Of a stretch of 64,000 nucleotides of DNA, positions 27,502 through 39,162 are shown in pieces. The translations under genes were made by a program, and so were the position numbers. The stretch spans positions 1,451,501 to 1,515,500 of the forward strand of contig NZ_CP019602.1 in NCBI RefSeq assembly GCF_001661675.2, given 5' to 3'. Every line of letters begins with the position of its first letter. Position 1 is the first letter of the stretch. The notes below the pieces were generated by a model, which worked only from the letters and a program-made list of their open reading frames with translations, made no database searches and was not told where the DNA came from. The DNA comes from Croceicoccus marinus. GTDB lineage: Bacteria > Pseudomonadota > Alphaproteobacteria > Sphingomonadales > Sphingomonadaceae.

Positions 27502-29700
27502 TCAGTCGGGCATCGCTTCCAGCACCTTGTCCGGGGTCATCGGGAACTCGAACATGCGCGCTCCGCAGGCGTTGTAGATCGCGTTCGCGATGGCGCCGGC
27601 GCCGCCGCACATGCCCAGTTCGCCCACGCCCTTGGCCTGTACCGCGCTGGCCGCCGGGTCGTTGCGTTCCAGCATTATCACTTCCAGGTCGGGCACGTCG
27701 CGGTGAACCGGAACGTGATATTCGGCCAGGTCGCAATTGGCCAGATGGCCGTCCACCGGATCGAACAGCAGCGATTCGGTCAGCGCGCTGCCGATGCACC
27801 ACACCATGCCGCCGATGCATTGCGACCGCGCGGTCTGCGCATTGAGGACGCGGCCGAAGCCGAAGGCGCCCAGCATCCGCTCGACGCGGGTTTCGCCGGT
27901 ATGGCGGTTGACCCGAACCTGCGCGAAGAACGCACCAAAGCTTGATGCGGTGTAATCGTCCGAAATATCGCCAGGCTCGTAATGGCCCTCGACGCTCAGC
28001 GGTTCTCCGTCCAGCAAATCCTGCAGGGTGCGGTTCGAACCGTCGCGCAGCGAACCGTCGCGCAGATCGAGCTGGTCCTCGCCGATACCGGCCTTGTCGG
28101 CCAGTTTCTCGCGGATCGACTGGCACGCGATGACCACTGCCGAACCGATCGAGGCAGCGCCCCAGCTCCCGCCCGATCCGGGACCGCGCGGGAAATCGGT
28201 GTCGCCCAGTTCGACCAGCACGTTTTCGGGTGCAAGACCCAGCATTTCGCCCGCGATCTGCGTCAGGACCGCATAGGTGCCGGTGCCGATATCGGTCATG
28301 TCGCTCTGCACGCGGGCGGTCCCGTCACCGTTCAGGGTCACGCGCGCCTTTGCTTCCGACACGTTGTGCACGCGCGCGGCGCTGGCCATGCCGGTACCGA
28401 TCCACCATTCGCCCTCACGCCGCTGGCGGGGCTTGCGCGGACCCTTTTCCCAGCCGAACGCCTCTGCGCCCTTGGTCAGGCAATCGGCAAGCTCATGCTC
28501 GGTAAACGGCAGGCCCTTGGAGGGATCCTTTTCGGGAATGTTGCGCAGGCGCAGTTCGACGGGGTCGATGCCCACCTCCTCGGCCAGGCAGTCCATCGCG
28601 GCTTCAAGCACCGGCATGCCGATTGCCTCGCCCGGGGCGCGGACCGATCCGGCGGTCATCTGGTGGATGCGGCCAACTTCCAGCTCCATCAGGCGGTTCT
28701 CGCCGCCATAAAGGAACACGCTGGACTGCAGCACCGGCTCGGCAAATTCCTCGTCCGGCAGGTTCGACACGCGTGCTTCATGGCCGAAGCCGATCAGGCG
28801 GCCCTCGCCATCGGCGGCAAGGCGCACGCGCTGCTTCGATTCCGACCGGCGCATGATTGTCTGGAACACCTGCTGCCGGCTCATCACCACCCTGACCGGG
28901 CGTTTCAGTTCCATGGCCGCAAGGGCGGCGGCGGTCACTTCCTCGCTCAGCCCCAGCTTCGATCCGAAACCCCCGCCGACATAGCGGGAGATGATGCGGA
29001 TCTTGTCCTCGGGCAGGTCGAGCGCGTCGGACAGTTCCGAGATGTTGAAATTGGGCATCTGCAGCGATGCGTGGACGGTCAGCCTGTCGCCGTCCCATTC
29101 GGCCAGGGCCGCATGCGGTTCCATCGCGGCGCTGGCGTGGCCGTGCGTGACATAGGTCAGGTCGACGGTATGCGGCGCGGTGGCCATCGCGTGGGCCAGA
29201 TCGCCGGCCCGTACATTACCGTCGTCCTCCTCGGTCTCCATGTCCTCCGGGTCGAGCGGGATGTCGCCCAGGTCGTCCGCTTCGTAGGAGAACGGCAGGT
29301 GCTTGGCGGCATGAGTGGCCTTTTCGAAACTGGTGGCGACCACCAGCGCGAAAGGCTGCCCGAAATAATCGATGTGCGATGGCTGCTGTTCGGGCGACTC
29401 GCCCGCTCCGCCCTGCGCGGGGCGCACGGTCATGCGCATGTCGTCGATGACGGCCACGACGCCGTCCATCTCGAGCGCTTTTTTCTTGTCGATGCCGGTG
29501 ATCGTGCCCTTGGTGAAGGGTGCGGTGACCAGCACGCCGGTCAGCGTGTCCTCGGCATGGTATTCGGCCGCATAGGGCGCGGTTCCGGTGACCTTTGCCA
29601 GCCCTTCGGGCCGCGACAGCGCCTTGCCGATGATGTCCTGCGACCCGCGATCCAGCAGATTGCGCGTGTCGGGTTCGTCCTGCTTGAAATGCACTGTCAC
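27502..29700 (-). CDS. Molybdenum aldehyde oxidoreductase, large (molybdopterin-binding) subunit, PaoC-like
   Basis: The product has 732 residues, the size of PaoC/YagR. The start is GTG 29700, which overlaps the stop of the FAD subunit as GTGA; the frame is open far upstream, but that part is the wrong frame of the FAD gene. Xanthine-oxidase family features are visible: IIGKALSRPEGLAKVTGTAPYAAEY near the start, RYVGGGFGSKLG, GSVRAPGEAIGMPVLEAAMD, and the catalytic glutamate in AKGVGELGMCGGAGAIANAIYNA. The molybdenum cofactor would oxidise aldehydes (aromatic or aliphatic) to acids using water. It is the last gene of the three-gene operon, in the order Fe-S, FAD, Mo. Confidence 0.9.
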   Translation of the reverse strand: MTVHFKQDEPDTRNLLDRGSQDIIGKALSRPEGLAKVTGTAPYAAEYHAEDTLTGVLVTAPFTKGTITGIDKKKALEMDGVVAVIDDMRMTVRPAQGGAGESPEQQPSHIDYFGQPFALVVATSFEKATHAAKHLPFSYEADDLGDIPLDPEDMETEEDDGNVRAGDLAHAMATAPHTVDLTYVTHGHASAAMEPHAALAEWDGDRLTVHASLQMPNFNISELSDALDLPEDKIRIISRYVGGGFGSKLGLSEEVTAAALAAMELKRPVRVVMSRQQVFQTIMRRSESKQRVRLAADGEGRLIGFGHEARVSNLPDEEFAEPVLQSSVFLYGGENRLMELEVGRIHQMTAGSVRAPGEAIGMPVLEAAMDCLAEEVGIDPVELRLRNIPEKDPSKGLPFTEHELADCLTKGAEAFGWEKGPRKPRQRREGEWWIGTGMASAARVHNVSEAKARVTLNGDGTARVQSDMTDIGTGTYAVLTQIAGEMLGLAPENVLVELGDTDFPRGPGSGGSWGAASIGSAVVIACQSIREKLADKAGIGEDQLDLRDGSLRDGSNRTLQDLLDGEPLSVEGHYEPGDISDDYTASSFGAFFAQVRVNRHTGETRVERMLGAFGFGRVLNAQTARSQCIGGMVWCIGSALTESLLFDPVDGHLANCDLAEYHVPVHRDVPDLEVIMLERNDPAASAVQAKGVGELGMCGGAGAIANAIYNACGARMFEFPMTPDKVLEAMPD

Positions 29701-30682
29701 GATGATGTCCCCGTTGCTTCGCCCAGCACGGCCTTCAGCGTGCGCCGGGCAAGCGGTATCTTGAAATCGTTCTCGCCGTATCCCTGCGCGTCTTCCAGCA
29801 GCAGGCCGGCGGCCTTGTCGAACAGCGCCTCGTCCGGCGCCTTGCCGACCAGCAGCTCGGCGATGCGAGGATCGTGCCACGGCTTGTGGGCCAGGCCGCC
29901 GAACGCCAGATCGGCGCGGCTGATCAATCCGCCTTCGTCCATGGCGACGACTGCCGCGACCGAGACAAGCGCGAAGGCATAGGAGGAACGCTCGCGTACC
30001 TTGCGATAGATCTGCTTGCCTTCCACCGGCGCTGGCAGCGTTACGCCGGTAATGATCTCGCCTTCTTCCAGCACGTTGTCGCGCCATGGCGTATCGCCCG
30101 GCAGGCGGTGGAAGTCGCGGACCGGCACACTGCGCGACTTGCCGTTCTCGCTCGCGATCTCGACAGCCGCGTCCAGTGCCGCCATCGCCACCGCCATGTC
30201 GCCGGGATAGGTCGCGATGCACTGATCGCTGGTTCCCAGTACGGCGTGCAGGCGGGCGATGCCGTCGATAGCGCCGCAGCCGGACCCGGGCTCACGCTTG
30301 TTGCAGGGCTGGTCGATATTGGTGAAGTAATAGCAGCGCGTCCGCTGGCACAGATTGCCGCCGGTCGTCGCGCGATTGCGCAGTTGCTGGGTGGCCCCGG
30401 CCAGGATGGCGCGCGACAGGACGGGCCAGTCGGCACGCACCCGGTCGTCGACCGCCACCGCCGTGTTGCTGGCCAGCGCACCAATGCGCAGGCCGCCTCC
30501 GTCGATCGGATCGATCCCCGCCATCGGCAGGCGATTGATGTCGACCAGCGTGTCCGGCGTCTCGACCTCGAGCTTCAGCAGGTCGACCAGATTGGTCCCG
30601 CCGCCGATCGGCTTCGACGCATCGCCGGCGCAAAGCTGCGAGGCATGCGCGAGGCTGTCCGCGCGTTGTAGGTCGAATGGTT

Positions 30683-30686
<4 letters not shown>
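29697..30686 (-). CDS. Molybdenum aldehyde oxidoreductase, FAD-binding subunit with extra Fe-S cysteines, PaoB-like
   Basis: GTG 30686 overlaps the preceding stop codon (GTGA) and gives 329 residues. The N-terminal FAD domain includes KPIGGGTNLVDLLK and ATTGGNLCQRTRC. The insert QRTRCYYF...QPCNKREPGSGCGAIDG carries the cysteines that bind an additional [4Fe-4S] cluster in E. coli PaoB, a feature absent from most xanthine dehydrogenases. Electrons would pass from molybdenum through the [2Fe-2S] clusters to FAD. Overlaps on both sides show it is translated together with its partners. Confidence 0.9.
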
Positions 30687-31183
<497 letters not shown>

Positions 31184-31294
31184 GATCGTCTCCTCCTTGC
31201 CCCCAATGCGCGAGCGCGCTGCTGTTTCCGGGGTAATACAGCATTATCCCATCGGCTCGACGGATCGAAGCGCCAGCAAGGTGAACCGAATGCG

Positions 31295-33385
31295 CTAACC
31301 TTCGTCCCCAGACGGCACATTCGCGCGCAATTGGTCCAGCCATGGCTGCGCCGTCGCATCGGATGGCGCGCGCCAGTCGCCCCGCGGGCTGAGCGCCCCT
31401 GCCGACGACACCTTCGGCCCGTTCGGCAGAGCGGATCGCTTGAACTGGCTGAACGCGAAGAAGCGCTGCAGGAACGCGTCCAGCCAGCGGGTGATGGTCG
31501 GCAGATCGTATTCGCGCCGCTCATGGGCGGGAAACTCGGCGGGCCAGCTGCCCTTCCCGGCATTGCGCCATGCGTGCCAGGCCAGGAACGCGACCTTGGA
31601 CGGCCGCTGCCCGAAACGGACGATGTGGTGCAGGAAGAAATCGTTGAGCTCGTATGGCCCAATGGTGTCCTCGGTGCTCTGCACCTCGCCATCCTCGCCC
31701 GCGGGGACGAGTTCGGGCGAAATCTCGGTATCGAGAATGGCGCTAAGCACGTCGGCGGTGGCATCGTCGAACTGTCCGGTGCGGGTGGTCCAGCGGATCA
31801 AATACTGGATCAGGGTCTTGGGAACGCCCGAATTGACCGCGTAATGGCTCATCTGGTCGCCCACGCCATAGGTGCACCATCCCAGCGCCAGTTCCGACAA
31901 ATCGCCGGTGCCGATGACGAACCCGCGATGCTGGCCGGCAAGGCGGAATAGATAATCGGTTCGCAGACCCGCCTGCACATTCTCGAACACAGTGTCGTAG
32001 ACGTCCTCGCCCCGCGCAAAGGGGTGGCCCATGTCGCCAAGCATCAGTTTTGCTGCGGGGCGAATGTCGATCTCCTCGGCATGGATGCCCAGCGCATCCA
32101 TCAGCTTCCAGGCGTTCGACCTGGTGCCTTCCGACGTGCCGAAGCCCGGCATCGTATAGCCGCGGATCGTGGTGCGCGGCAGGCCCAGCCGGTCGCAGAC
32201 CTTGGCCGCGACGATAAGCGCATGGGTGGAATCGAGGCCGCCCGACACGCCAATGACCAGGCTGTCACCGCTCGTCGCCTGGAACCGGCGCATCAGGCCG
32301 TCGACCTGGATGTTGAACGCCTCGAAGCAATCCTCGTCGAGCTTGCCCTGGCGGTTGGGGACGAAGGGAAAACGGCGGATCCGCCGCTTCAGCCCGCTGT
32401 CGCCGGTCGCGGGCCGGTGATCGAACCCTATCGTGCGAAAGGCAAGCTCGGGCCGTCCTGCCGCATCGACCGCGTCGCCGAAGGTCTGAAGCCGCAGGCG
32501 GTCGTTCAATATACGGCCGCAATCGACGTCGGCGATGCACAGCTCTGGCGCCAGCGAGAAACGCTCGCTCTCGCAAAGCAGGTCGCCCAGTTCGTAGATC
32601 ATGCCCTGCCCGTCCCAGGCGAGATCGGTCGTGCTTTCGCCGTGCCCGGCAGCCGAATAGACATAGGCCGAAGCGGTGCGCGCGCTTTGCGAGCGGCACA
32701 GCAGATGACGTTCGTCAGCCTTGCCGATGGTGATGTTCGATGCCGACAGATTGGCCAGTATGGTCGCCCCCGCCAGCGCCCCGCGGGTGGATGGCGGATC
32801 GGGCGCCCAGAAATCCTCGCAGATCTCGGCGAAGACGCTGAAGCCCGGCCTGTTGTCGTCGGCGAAGATCAGGTCGGTGCCGAAGGGGATGCTTTCCCCC
32901 CCGATGCCGATCCGCTCGCCCGCGATGCCGCGGCCTGCCGCGAACCAGCGCTTTTCATAGAACTCGCGGTAATTGGGCAAGAAGCTCTTGGGAACGGCGC
33001 CAAGGATGCGGCCCCGGTGAATGGCGACCGCACAATTGTAAAGCCGCCCCGAACGACGCAGCGGCGCCCCTACCAGCATCAGCGGGATCAGCCCGGCACT
33101 GGCCTCAGCGATTTCTCCCACCGCCTTTTCCGCTGCATCGAGCAGCGCGTCCTGCATCACCAGATCGTCGAGCGCGTAGGAGGATACGCAGAGTTCGGGA
33201 AAGACCAGCAGATCGACCTGCCGGTCATGCGCCTTGCGCGCCTCGGCCAGCACGGCATCGCGGTTGAAGGCGATGTCCGCCGTCCGCACGCATGGCGTGG
33301 CCGCGGCGACCCGCACGAAACCATGGGTGTGCAAGTCGAAGAATGGGTGGTTATCCGCGATGATCCTGTTCCTTCCTGGCTGCAT
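31295..33385 (-). CDS. nadE: Glutamine-dependent NAD+ synthetase
   Basis: The enzyme amidates nicotinic-acid adenine dinucleotide to NAD. At about 696 residues it is the two-domain type. The N-terminal glutaminase (nitrilase fold) has Glu in [12 protein letters not shown], Lys in [17 protein letters not shown] and Cys in [10 protein letters not shown]. The C-terminal synthetase has the PP-loop [33 protein letters not shown] and [10 protein letters not shown]. The start is uncertain: ATG 33385 is used, ATG 33400 would add five residues, and neither has a good ribosome site. Both overlap the end of the pncC gene, so translation is probably coupled to it. Confidence 0.93.
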   Translation of the reverse strand: MQPGRNRIIADNHPFFDLHTHGFVRVAAATPCVRTADIAFNRDAVLAEARKAHDRQVDLLVFPELCVSSYALDDLVMQDALLDAAEKAVGEIAEASAGLIPLMLVGAPLRRSGRLYNCAVAIHRGRILGAVPKSFLPNYREFYEKRWFAAGRGIAGERIGIGGESIPFGTDLIFADDNRPGFSVFAEICEDFWAPDPPSTRGALAGATILANLSASNITIGKADERHLLCRSQSARTASAYVYSAAGHGESTTDLAWDGQGMIYELGDLLCESERFSLAPELCIADVDCGRILNDRLRLQTFGDAVDAAGRPELAFRTIGFDHRPATGDSGLKRRIRRFPFVPNRQGKLDEDCFEAFNIQVDGLMRRFQATSGDSLVIGVSGGLDSTHALIVAAKVCDRLGLPRTTIRGYTMPGFGTSEGTRSNAWKLMDALGIHAEEIDIRPAAKLMLGDMGHPFARGEDVYDTVFENVQAGLRTDYLFRLAGQHRGFVIGTGDLSELALGWCTYGVGDQMSHYAVNSGVPKTLIQYLIRWTTRTGQFDDATADVLSAILDTEISPELVPAGEDGEVQSTEDTIGPYELNDFFLHHIVRFGQRPSKVAFLAWHAWRNAGKGSWPAEFPAHERREYDLPTITRWLDAFLQRFFAFSQFKRSALPNGPKVSSAGALSPRGDWRAPSDATAQPWLDQLRANVPSGDEG

Positions 33386-33893
33386 CGACGCCAATGGCAT
33401 CGATCATCATGTCGACCGCTACATCGACCGCCCTCGCGCGAACTCCGTCGCGGCCGATCGCGCCGAAATGCTCCTCGCGATGCATAAGGCGGCTGTCCCC
33501 GCCGTCCAGCTTGCGGAAGCTGCACAAATGGACGAGCCCTTCCTCGTCATCGTCGCCTGCCGGGCCCGCAAAGCCGGTGATCGCGACGCCGACGTCGGCG
33601 GGGGAACGCCGCATCGCGCCGCGCGCCATGGCATGCGCCGTTTCGCGGCTGACCGCTCCGCAATTCTCGACCAGCGCGCGGTCGATGCCCAGCAGGTCGC
33701 ATTTGGCGGCCTTGGAATAGACCACGAAGCCGCGTTCGAACACATGGCTGACGCCCTTCAGGTCGGTCAGCAGCGACGAGAGCAAGCCGCCGGTGCAGCT
33801 TTCGGCCGCGACAAGCGCAATGCCTCTGCTTTCGGCCAGCTCGCACAGCGCCCTGGCCTTTTCCAACGTCGCCCGGGGTATGCCTTCGCTCAC
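33351..33893 (-). CDS. pncC: CinA C-terminal/PncC family amidohydrolase (NMN deamidase)
   Basis: With GTG 33893 as start, the product has 180 residues, the size of stand-alone PncC. The family signature is clear: VAAESCTGGLLSSLLTDLKGVSHVFERGFVVYSKAAKCDLLGI, then AVSRETAHAMARGAM and VAITGFAGPAG. PncC removes the amide from nicotinamide mononucleotide, returning it to NAD synthesis. The neighbour nadE makes NAD from the deamidated form, so the pair forms the two ends of a pyridine-nucleotide salvage loop. An in-frame extension to 34094 reads through the MFS gene's end and is not protein-like. Confidence 0.85.
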   Translation of the reverse strand: MSEGIPRATLEKARALCELAESRGIALVAAESCTGGLLSSLLTDLKGVSHVFERGFVVYSKAAKCDLLGIDRALVENCGAVSRETAHAMARGAMRRSPADVGVAITGFAGPAGDDDEEGLVHLCSFRKLDGGDSRLMHREEHFGAIGRDGVRARAVDVAVDMMIDAIGVDAARKEQDHRG

Positions 33894-33981
33894 CGCCGTG
33901 ATGCTCCCTCTGCCTGCAGTCGATGCCTGTCTTCCCTGCACATAAAGGTTTGCATGCAAAGACGTTCCGCCCGGGTTTCGC

Positions 33982-35298
33982 TCAGTCCTGCTTCGCGGCC
34001 GCGACGGGTGCAGGGTCCATCCGGGGAACCAGCAGATGGATGCACAGCAGCGCCAGCGCATAGGCCAGGCCCGCATAGAGCACGATGGGAACATAGGACC
34101 CCGTCAGTTCCAGCGTCCAGCCCGTCACCTGCGACATCAATATGCCGCCTATGGCTCCGGCTGCCCCGCCCATTCCCAGTACTGTTGCCACAGCGCGCCG
34201 CGGATACATGTCGGCGATCATGGTGAAGATGTTCGAGCTGAACGCCTGGTGCGCCGCGGTGCCCATTCCGATCAGCAGCACAGCCACCATCGGGCTGGGC
34301 GCGCTGGCCACCGTTACCAGCGGCAGCGCCAGCAAGGCCGCGCACAGCAGCGTCGTCTTGCGCGCCCTGTTGATGCTCCATCCGCGCGCGATCAGGTGCG
34401 ACGACAGCCATCCACCCGCGATCGAGCCGATGTCGGCCAGCAGATAGACCCCGACCAGCGCCGGACCGATGGTGGCGAAGATGCCGCTCTCGGCAGTGGG
34501 GAACAGTTCCATCCCCTGCGTCTTGGCGAGCAGGTCGGGAAGCCAGAACAGGAACAGGTACCAGACGGGATCGGTGAAGAACTTGCCGCAGATGAAGAAC
34601 CACGCCTGCCGCTGGCGGATCGCGCTGCGCCAGCTGAGCAGTTCGGTGGCGGGCTCCTCGCCGTCCTGGTCGATCCATGTCCGCTCCTCGTCCGTGACGG
34701 CGGTGTGCAGGTGCGGCTGGCGGAAGAAGCGGAGCCACAGCCACAGGACCACGAACCCCAGCAACCCGGTCGCGATGAAGGCCGTGCGCCAGCCGAACGC
34801 GCCGGCAAGGCCGATCGCGATCACGGGGGTCAGCAGCACGCCGACATTGGCGCCCGCGTTCAGCAGGCCGACGCCCAGCGCGCGTTCCCGCTTGGGAAAC
34901 CATTCGGCGATGGACTTGACCGCGCCGGGATAGGCGGCGCTTTCCGCCGCGCCCAGTACGATGCGTGCAAGGATGAAATGCAGCACGTTGCGCGCCGCGG
35001 CATGCAGGCAGGCCGCGATGCTCCAGACCGCGATCGCGATGGCCATGCCGCGCCGCGTCCCCACCCGGTCGAGCAGCCGTCCCACCACCAGCAGCCCGAT
35101 GCCATAGCTGGCCTGGAAGGCGGTAACGATGTTGCCGTAATCGACCTCGGACCAGCCCATGTCCTCCTCGATCACGGGCTTCAGCACGCCGATGATCTGC
35201 CGGTCGATGTAATTGATCGTGATCACGGCAAAGAGGAGCGCGCAGATGCCCCACCTGTAGCGGCCAAGCGGCTTCGCGATCGCGGCGACGGACGCCAT
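33982..35298 (-). CDS. MFS transporter, anion:cation symporter type (hexuronate ExuT-like)
   Basis: ATG 35298 follows an AGGAGAGGGG ribosome site and gives 438 residues with twelve hydrophobic segments. Typical ACS-family MFS features are ITINYIDRQIIGVLKPVIEEDMGWSEVDYGNIVTAFQASYGIGLLVVGRLLDRVGTR and ESAAYPGAVKSIAEWFPKRERALGVGLLNAGANVG. Close ACS members take up glucuronate, galacturonate, tartrate or similar anions with protons. In this locus the GH67 alpha-glucuronidase would release (4-O-methyl-)glucuronate, so uronate uptake is the likeliest job; xylose or short xylooligosaccharides are less likely for this family. A XylR-type operator lies 19 bases upstream of the start codon. Confidence 0.85.
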   Translation of the reverse strand: MASVAAIAKPLGRYRWGICALLFAVITINYIDRQIIGVLKPVIEEDMGWSEVDYGNIVTAFQASYGIGLLVVGRLLDRVGTRRGMAIAIAVWSIAACLHAAARNVLHFILARIVLGAAESAAYPGAVKSIAEWFPKRERALGVGLLNAGANVGVLLTPVIAIGLAGAFGWRTAFIATGLLGFVVLWLWLRFFRQPHLHTAVTDEERTWIDQDGEEPATELLSWRSAIRQRQAWFFICGKFFTDPVWYLFLFWLPDLLAKTQGMELFPTAESGIFATIGPALVGVYLLADIGSIAGGWLSSHLIARGWSINRARKTTLLCAALLALPLVTVASAPSPMVAVLLIGMGTAAHQAFSSNIFTMIADMYPRRAVATVLGMGGAAGAIGGILMSQVTGWTLELTGSYVPIVLYAGLAYALALLCIHLLVPRMDPAPVAAAKQD

Positions 35299-35316
35299 TC
35301 CCCTCTCCTTCTGTTC

Positions 35317-35330
35317 TGATAGCGCTAACT
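35317..35330. promoter_or_regulatory. XylR-type operator before the MFS gene
   Basis: TGATAGCGCTAACT, centred on the perfect 8-base palindrome TAGCGCTA (35320-35327). It matches the other four copies in the locus and lies 19 bases before the MFS start codon, where a bound LacI-type repressor would block transcription. Confidence 0.65.
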
Positions 35331-35461
35331 TACCGGGGCGGGGACGCTTGGCAAGCATGCGCTTTTGCGGTGACTGTGTCCGGCAAGTTCAATGACCTGT
35401 CACCAAGGCGGCAGGAACGGGCGATCATCGACGCGGCACCGCAAGCAAAGGCGAATTTGCA

Positions 35462-35490
35462 TTGGACAGTTTGCTTATCTCGCCTAATGA
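35462..35490 (+). promoter_or_regulatory. Candidate housekeeping promoter of the GH3-GH5 operon
   Basis: TTGGAC (35462-35467), 17-base spacer, TAATGA (35485-35490). The -10 hexamer runs into the operator at 35488, as expected for repression by blocking polymerase. Confidence 0.45.
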
Positions 35491-35501
35491 TAGCGCTCCC
35501 A
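35488..35501. promoter_or_regulatory. XylR-type operator before the GH3-GH5 operon
   Basis: TGATAGCGCTCCCA; the left half-site is as in the other copies and the right half deviates (CTCCCA instead of CTACCA). It lies 43 bases before the GH3 start codon. Confidence 0.6.
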
Positions 35502-35544
35502 ATAGAGGATATGAGCCGGTGCCAGCCGGTCTGGGGAGGGGAAT

Positions 35545-38058
<2,514 letters not shown>

Positions 38059-38111
38059 ACGGGCGCACCCGGACAATGATCGCCCGCCAGACCGGGCAAC
38101 AAGGAAAAGCC

Positions 38112-39155
38112 ATGACATATCTTTCGATCATCGCCGCATCGACCGCCGCGATCGCCCTGGCGGGCTGCAGCGTCGATGCGCAGGATACCGCCATGCCCGC
38201 CACCGCGGCGGCACAGGCGCCGGCGTCGCTTCCGGTCGGGACCTGCATCAACATGGGCAACATGCTCGAGCCCGAGCAGGAAGGCAGCTGGGGCGGCGCG
38301 AGGATTGCCGATGCCGATTTCGCGCGCATCAAGGCCGCCGGGTTCGACACGGTCCGCATCCCGGTCCGCTGGCATAACAAGAGCATGGACCGCCCGCCCT
38401 ATACCGTCGATCCGCAATGGATGGCGCGGGTCGAGCAGGTCGTGGACTGGGCGCTGGCCAACGATCTCAACGTCATCCTCAACAGCCATCATTTCGATCC
38501 GATCTACGCCGATCCGCTGGCGACCGCGCCCTGGCACGGCGCGGTGTGGAAGCAGATCGCCGAGCGTTTCGCCGACAAGCCGCAGGACAGCCTGTGGTTC
38601 GAGCTTGAGAACGAGCCGCATGACAAGATGGACGATTCCAACCTGATCGCCGCGCTGACGCCCGCGCTGAACGCCGTGCGCGCCAGCAATCCCACGCGCC
38701 CCGTCATCATCGGCGGCGAGGAATGGAGCGGGATCGATTCGCTGGCCACGCTGGATCTGCCGGACGATGCGAACATCTATCCGACGTTCCATTACTACGA
38801 ACCGTTCGACTTCACCCACCAGGGTGCGTCCTGGGCCGGTCCCGACATTCCGGAACCCGGCCGGAAATACGGGACCGAGGAAGACCGCCAGCGCCTGCGC
38901 GACGATGTCGCCAAGATCGAGGCCTATGTCGAGCGGACCGGCAAGGTGCCCTTCATGGGTGAGACCGGTGCCTACGACAAGCATATCAGCACGCCGGAAC
39001 GTGCCGCCTATCACCGTGCGGTCCACGATGCCTTTGCCCCCACGGGCGTCGGCATGTGCACCTGGGCCTATGCCAACACCTTCCCGTTCTGGGACCGCGA
39101 GACAGGCCAATGGCTGCCCGGCATGCTGGCAGCCATCGGCCTGAAGGAAGACTAG
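38112..39155 (+). CDS. GH5 family endo-glucanase-like lipoprotein
   Basis: ATG 38112 follows AAGGA and gives 347 residues with a lipoprotein signal (AIALAGCSVDAQ). The GH5 fold shows TCINMGNMLEPEQEGSWGGARIADADFARIKAAGFDTVRIPVRW, NSHHFD, the acid/base glutamate in WFELENEPHDKM and the nucleophile glutamate in PFMGETGAYDKH. These features match endo-1,4-beta-glucanases (cellulases) that act on cellulose, mixed-linkage glucan or xyloglucan; exact specificity cannot be read. It is the second gene after the GH3 exo-enzyme, which would complete the breakdown of its products. Confidence 0.88.
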   Translation: MTYLSIIAASTAAIALAGCSVDAQDTAMPATAAAQAPASLPVGTCINMGNMLEPEQEGSWGGARIADADFARIKAAGFDTVRIPVRWHNKSMDRPPYTVDPQWMARVEQVVDWALANDLNVILNSHHFDPIYADPLATAPWHGAVWKQIAERFADKPQDSLWFELENEPHDKMDDSNLIAALTPALNAVRASNPTRPVIIGGEEWSGIDSLATLDLPDDANIYPTFHYYEPFDFTHQGASWAGPDIPEPGRKYGTEEDRQRLRDDVAKIEAYVERTGKVPFMGETGAYDKHISTPERAAYHRAVHDAFAPTGVGMCTWAYANTFPFWDRETGQWLPGMLAAIGLKED

Positions 39156-39162
39156 CCGCCGG

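Noticed and set aside
27982..29982. Plus-strand open frame of 666 codons opposite the molybdenum subunit gene
   Set aside because: Composition is shadow-like and the minus strand carries conserved cofactor motifs.
31205..31229. EcfG-like promoter before the aldehyde oxidoreductase
   Set aside because: GGAAA-N16-CATT has two mismatches to the consensus, one more than the other sites.
31231..31250. Apparent dyad GGGTAATACAGCATTATCCC before the aldehyde oxidoreductase
   Set aside because: The arms pair only if a base is skipped, so it is not a convincing operator.
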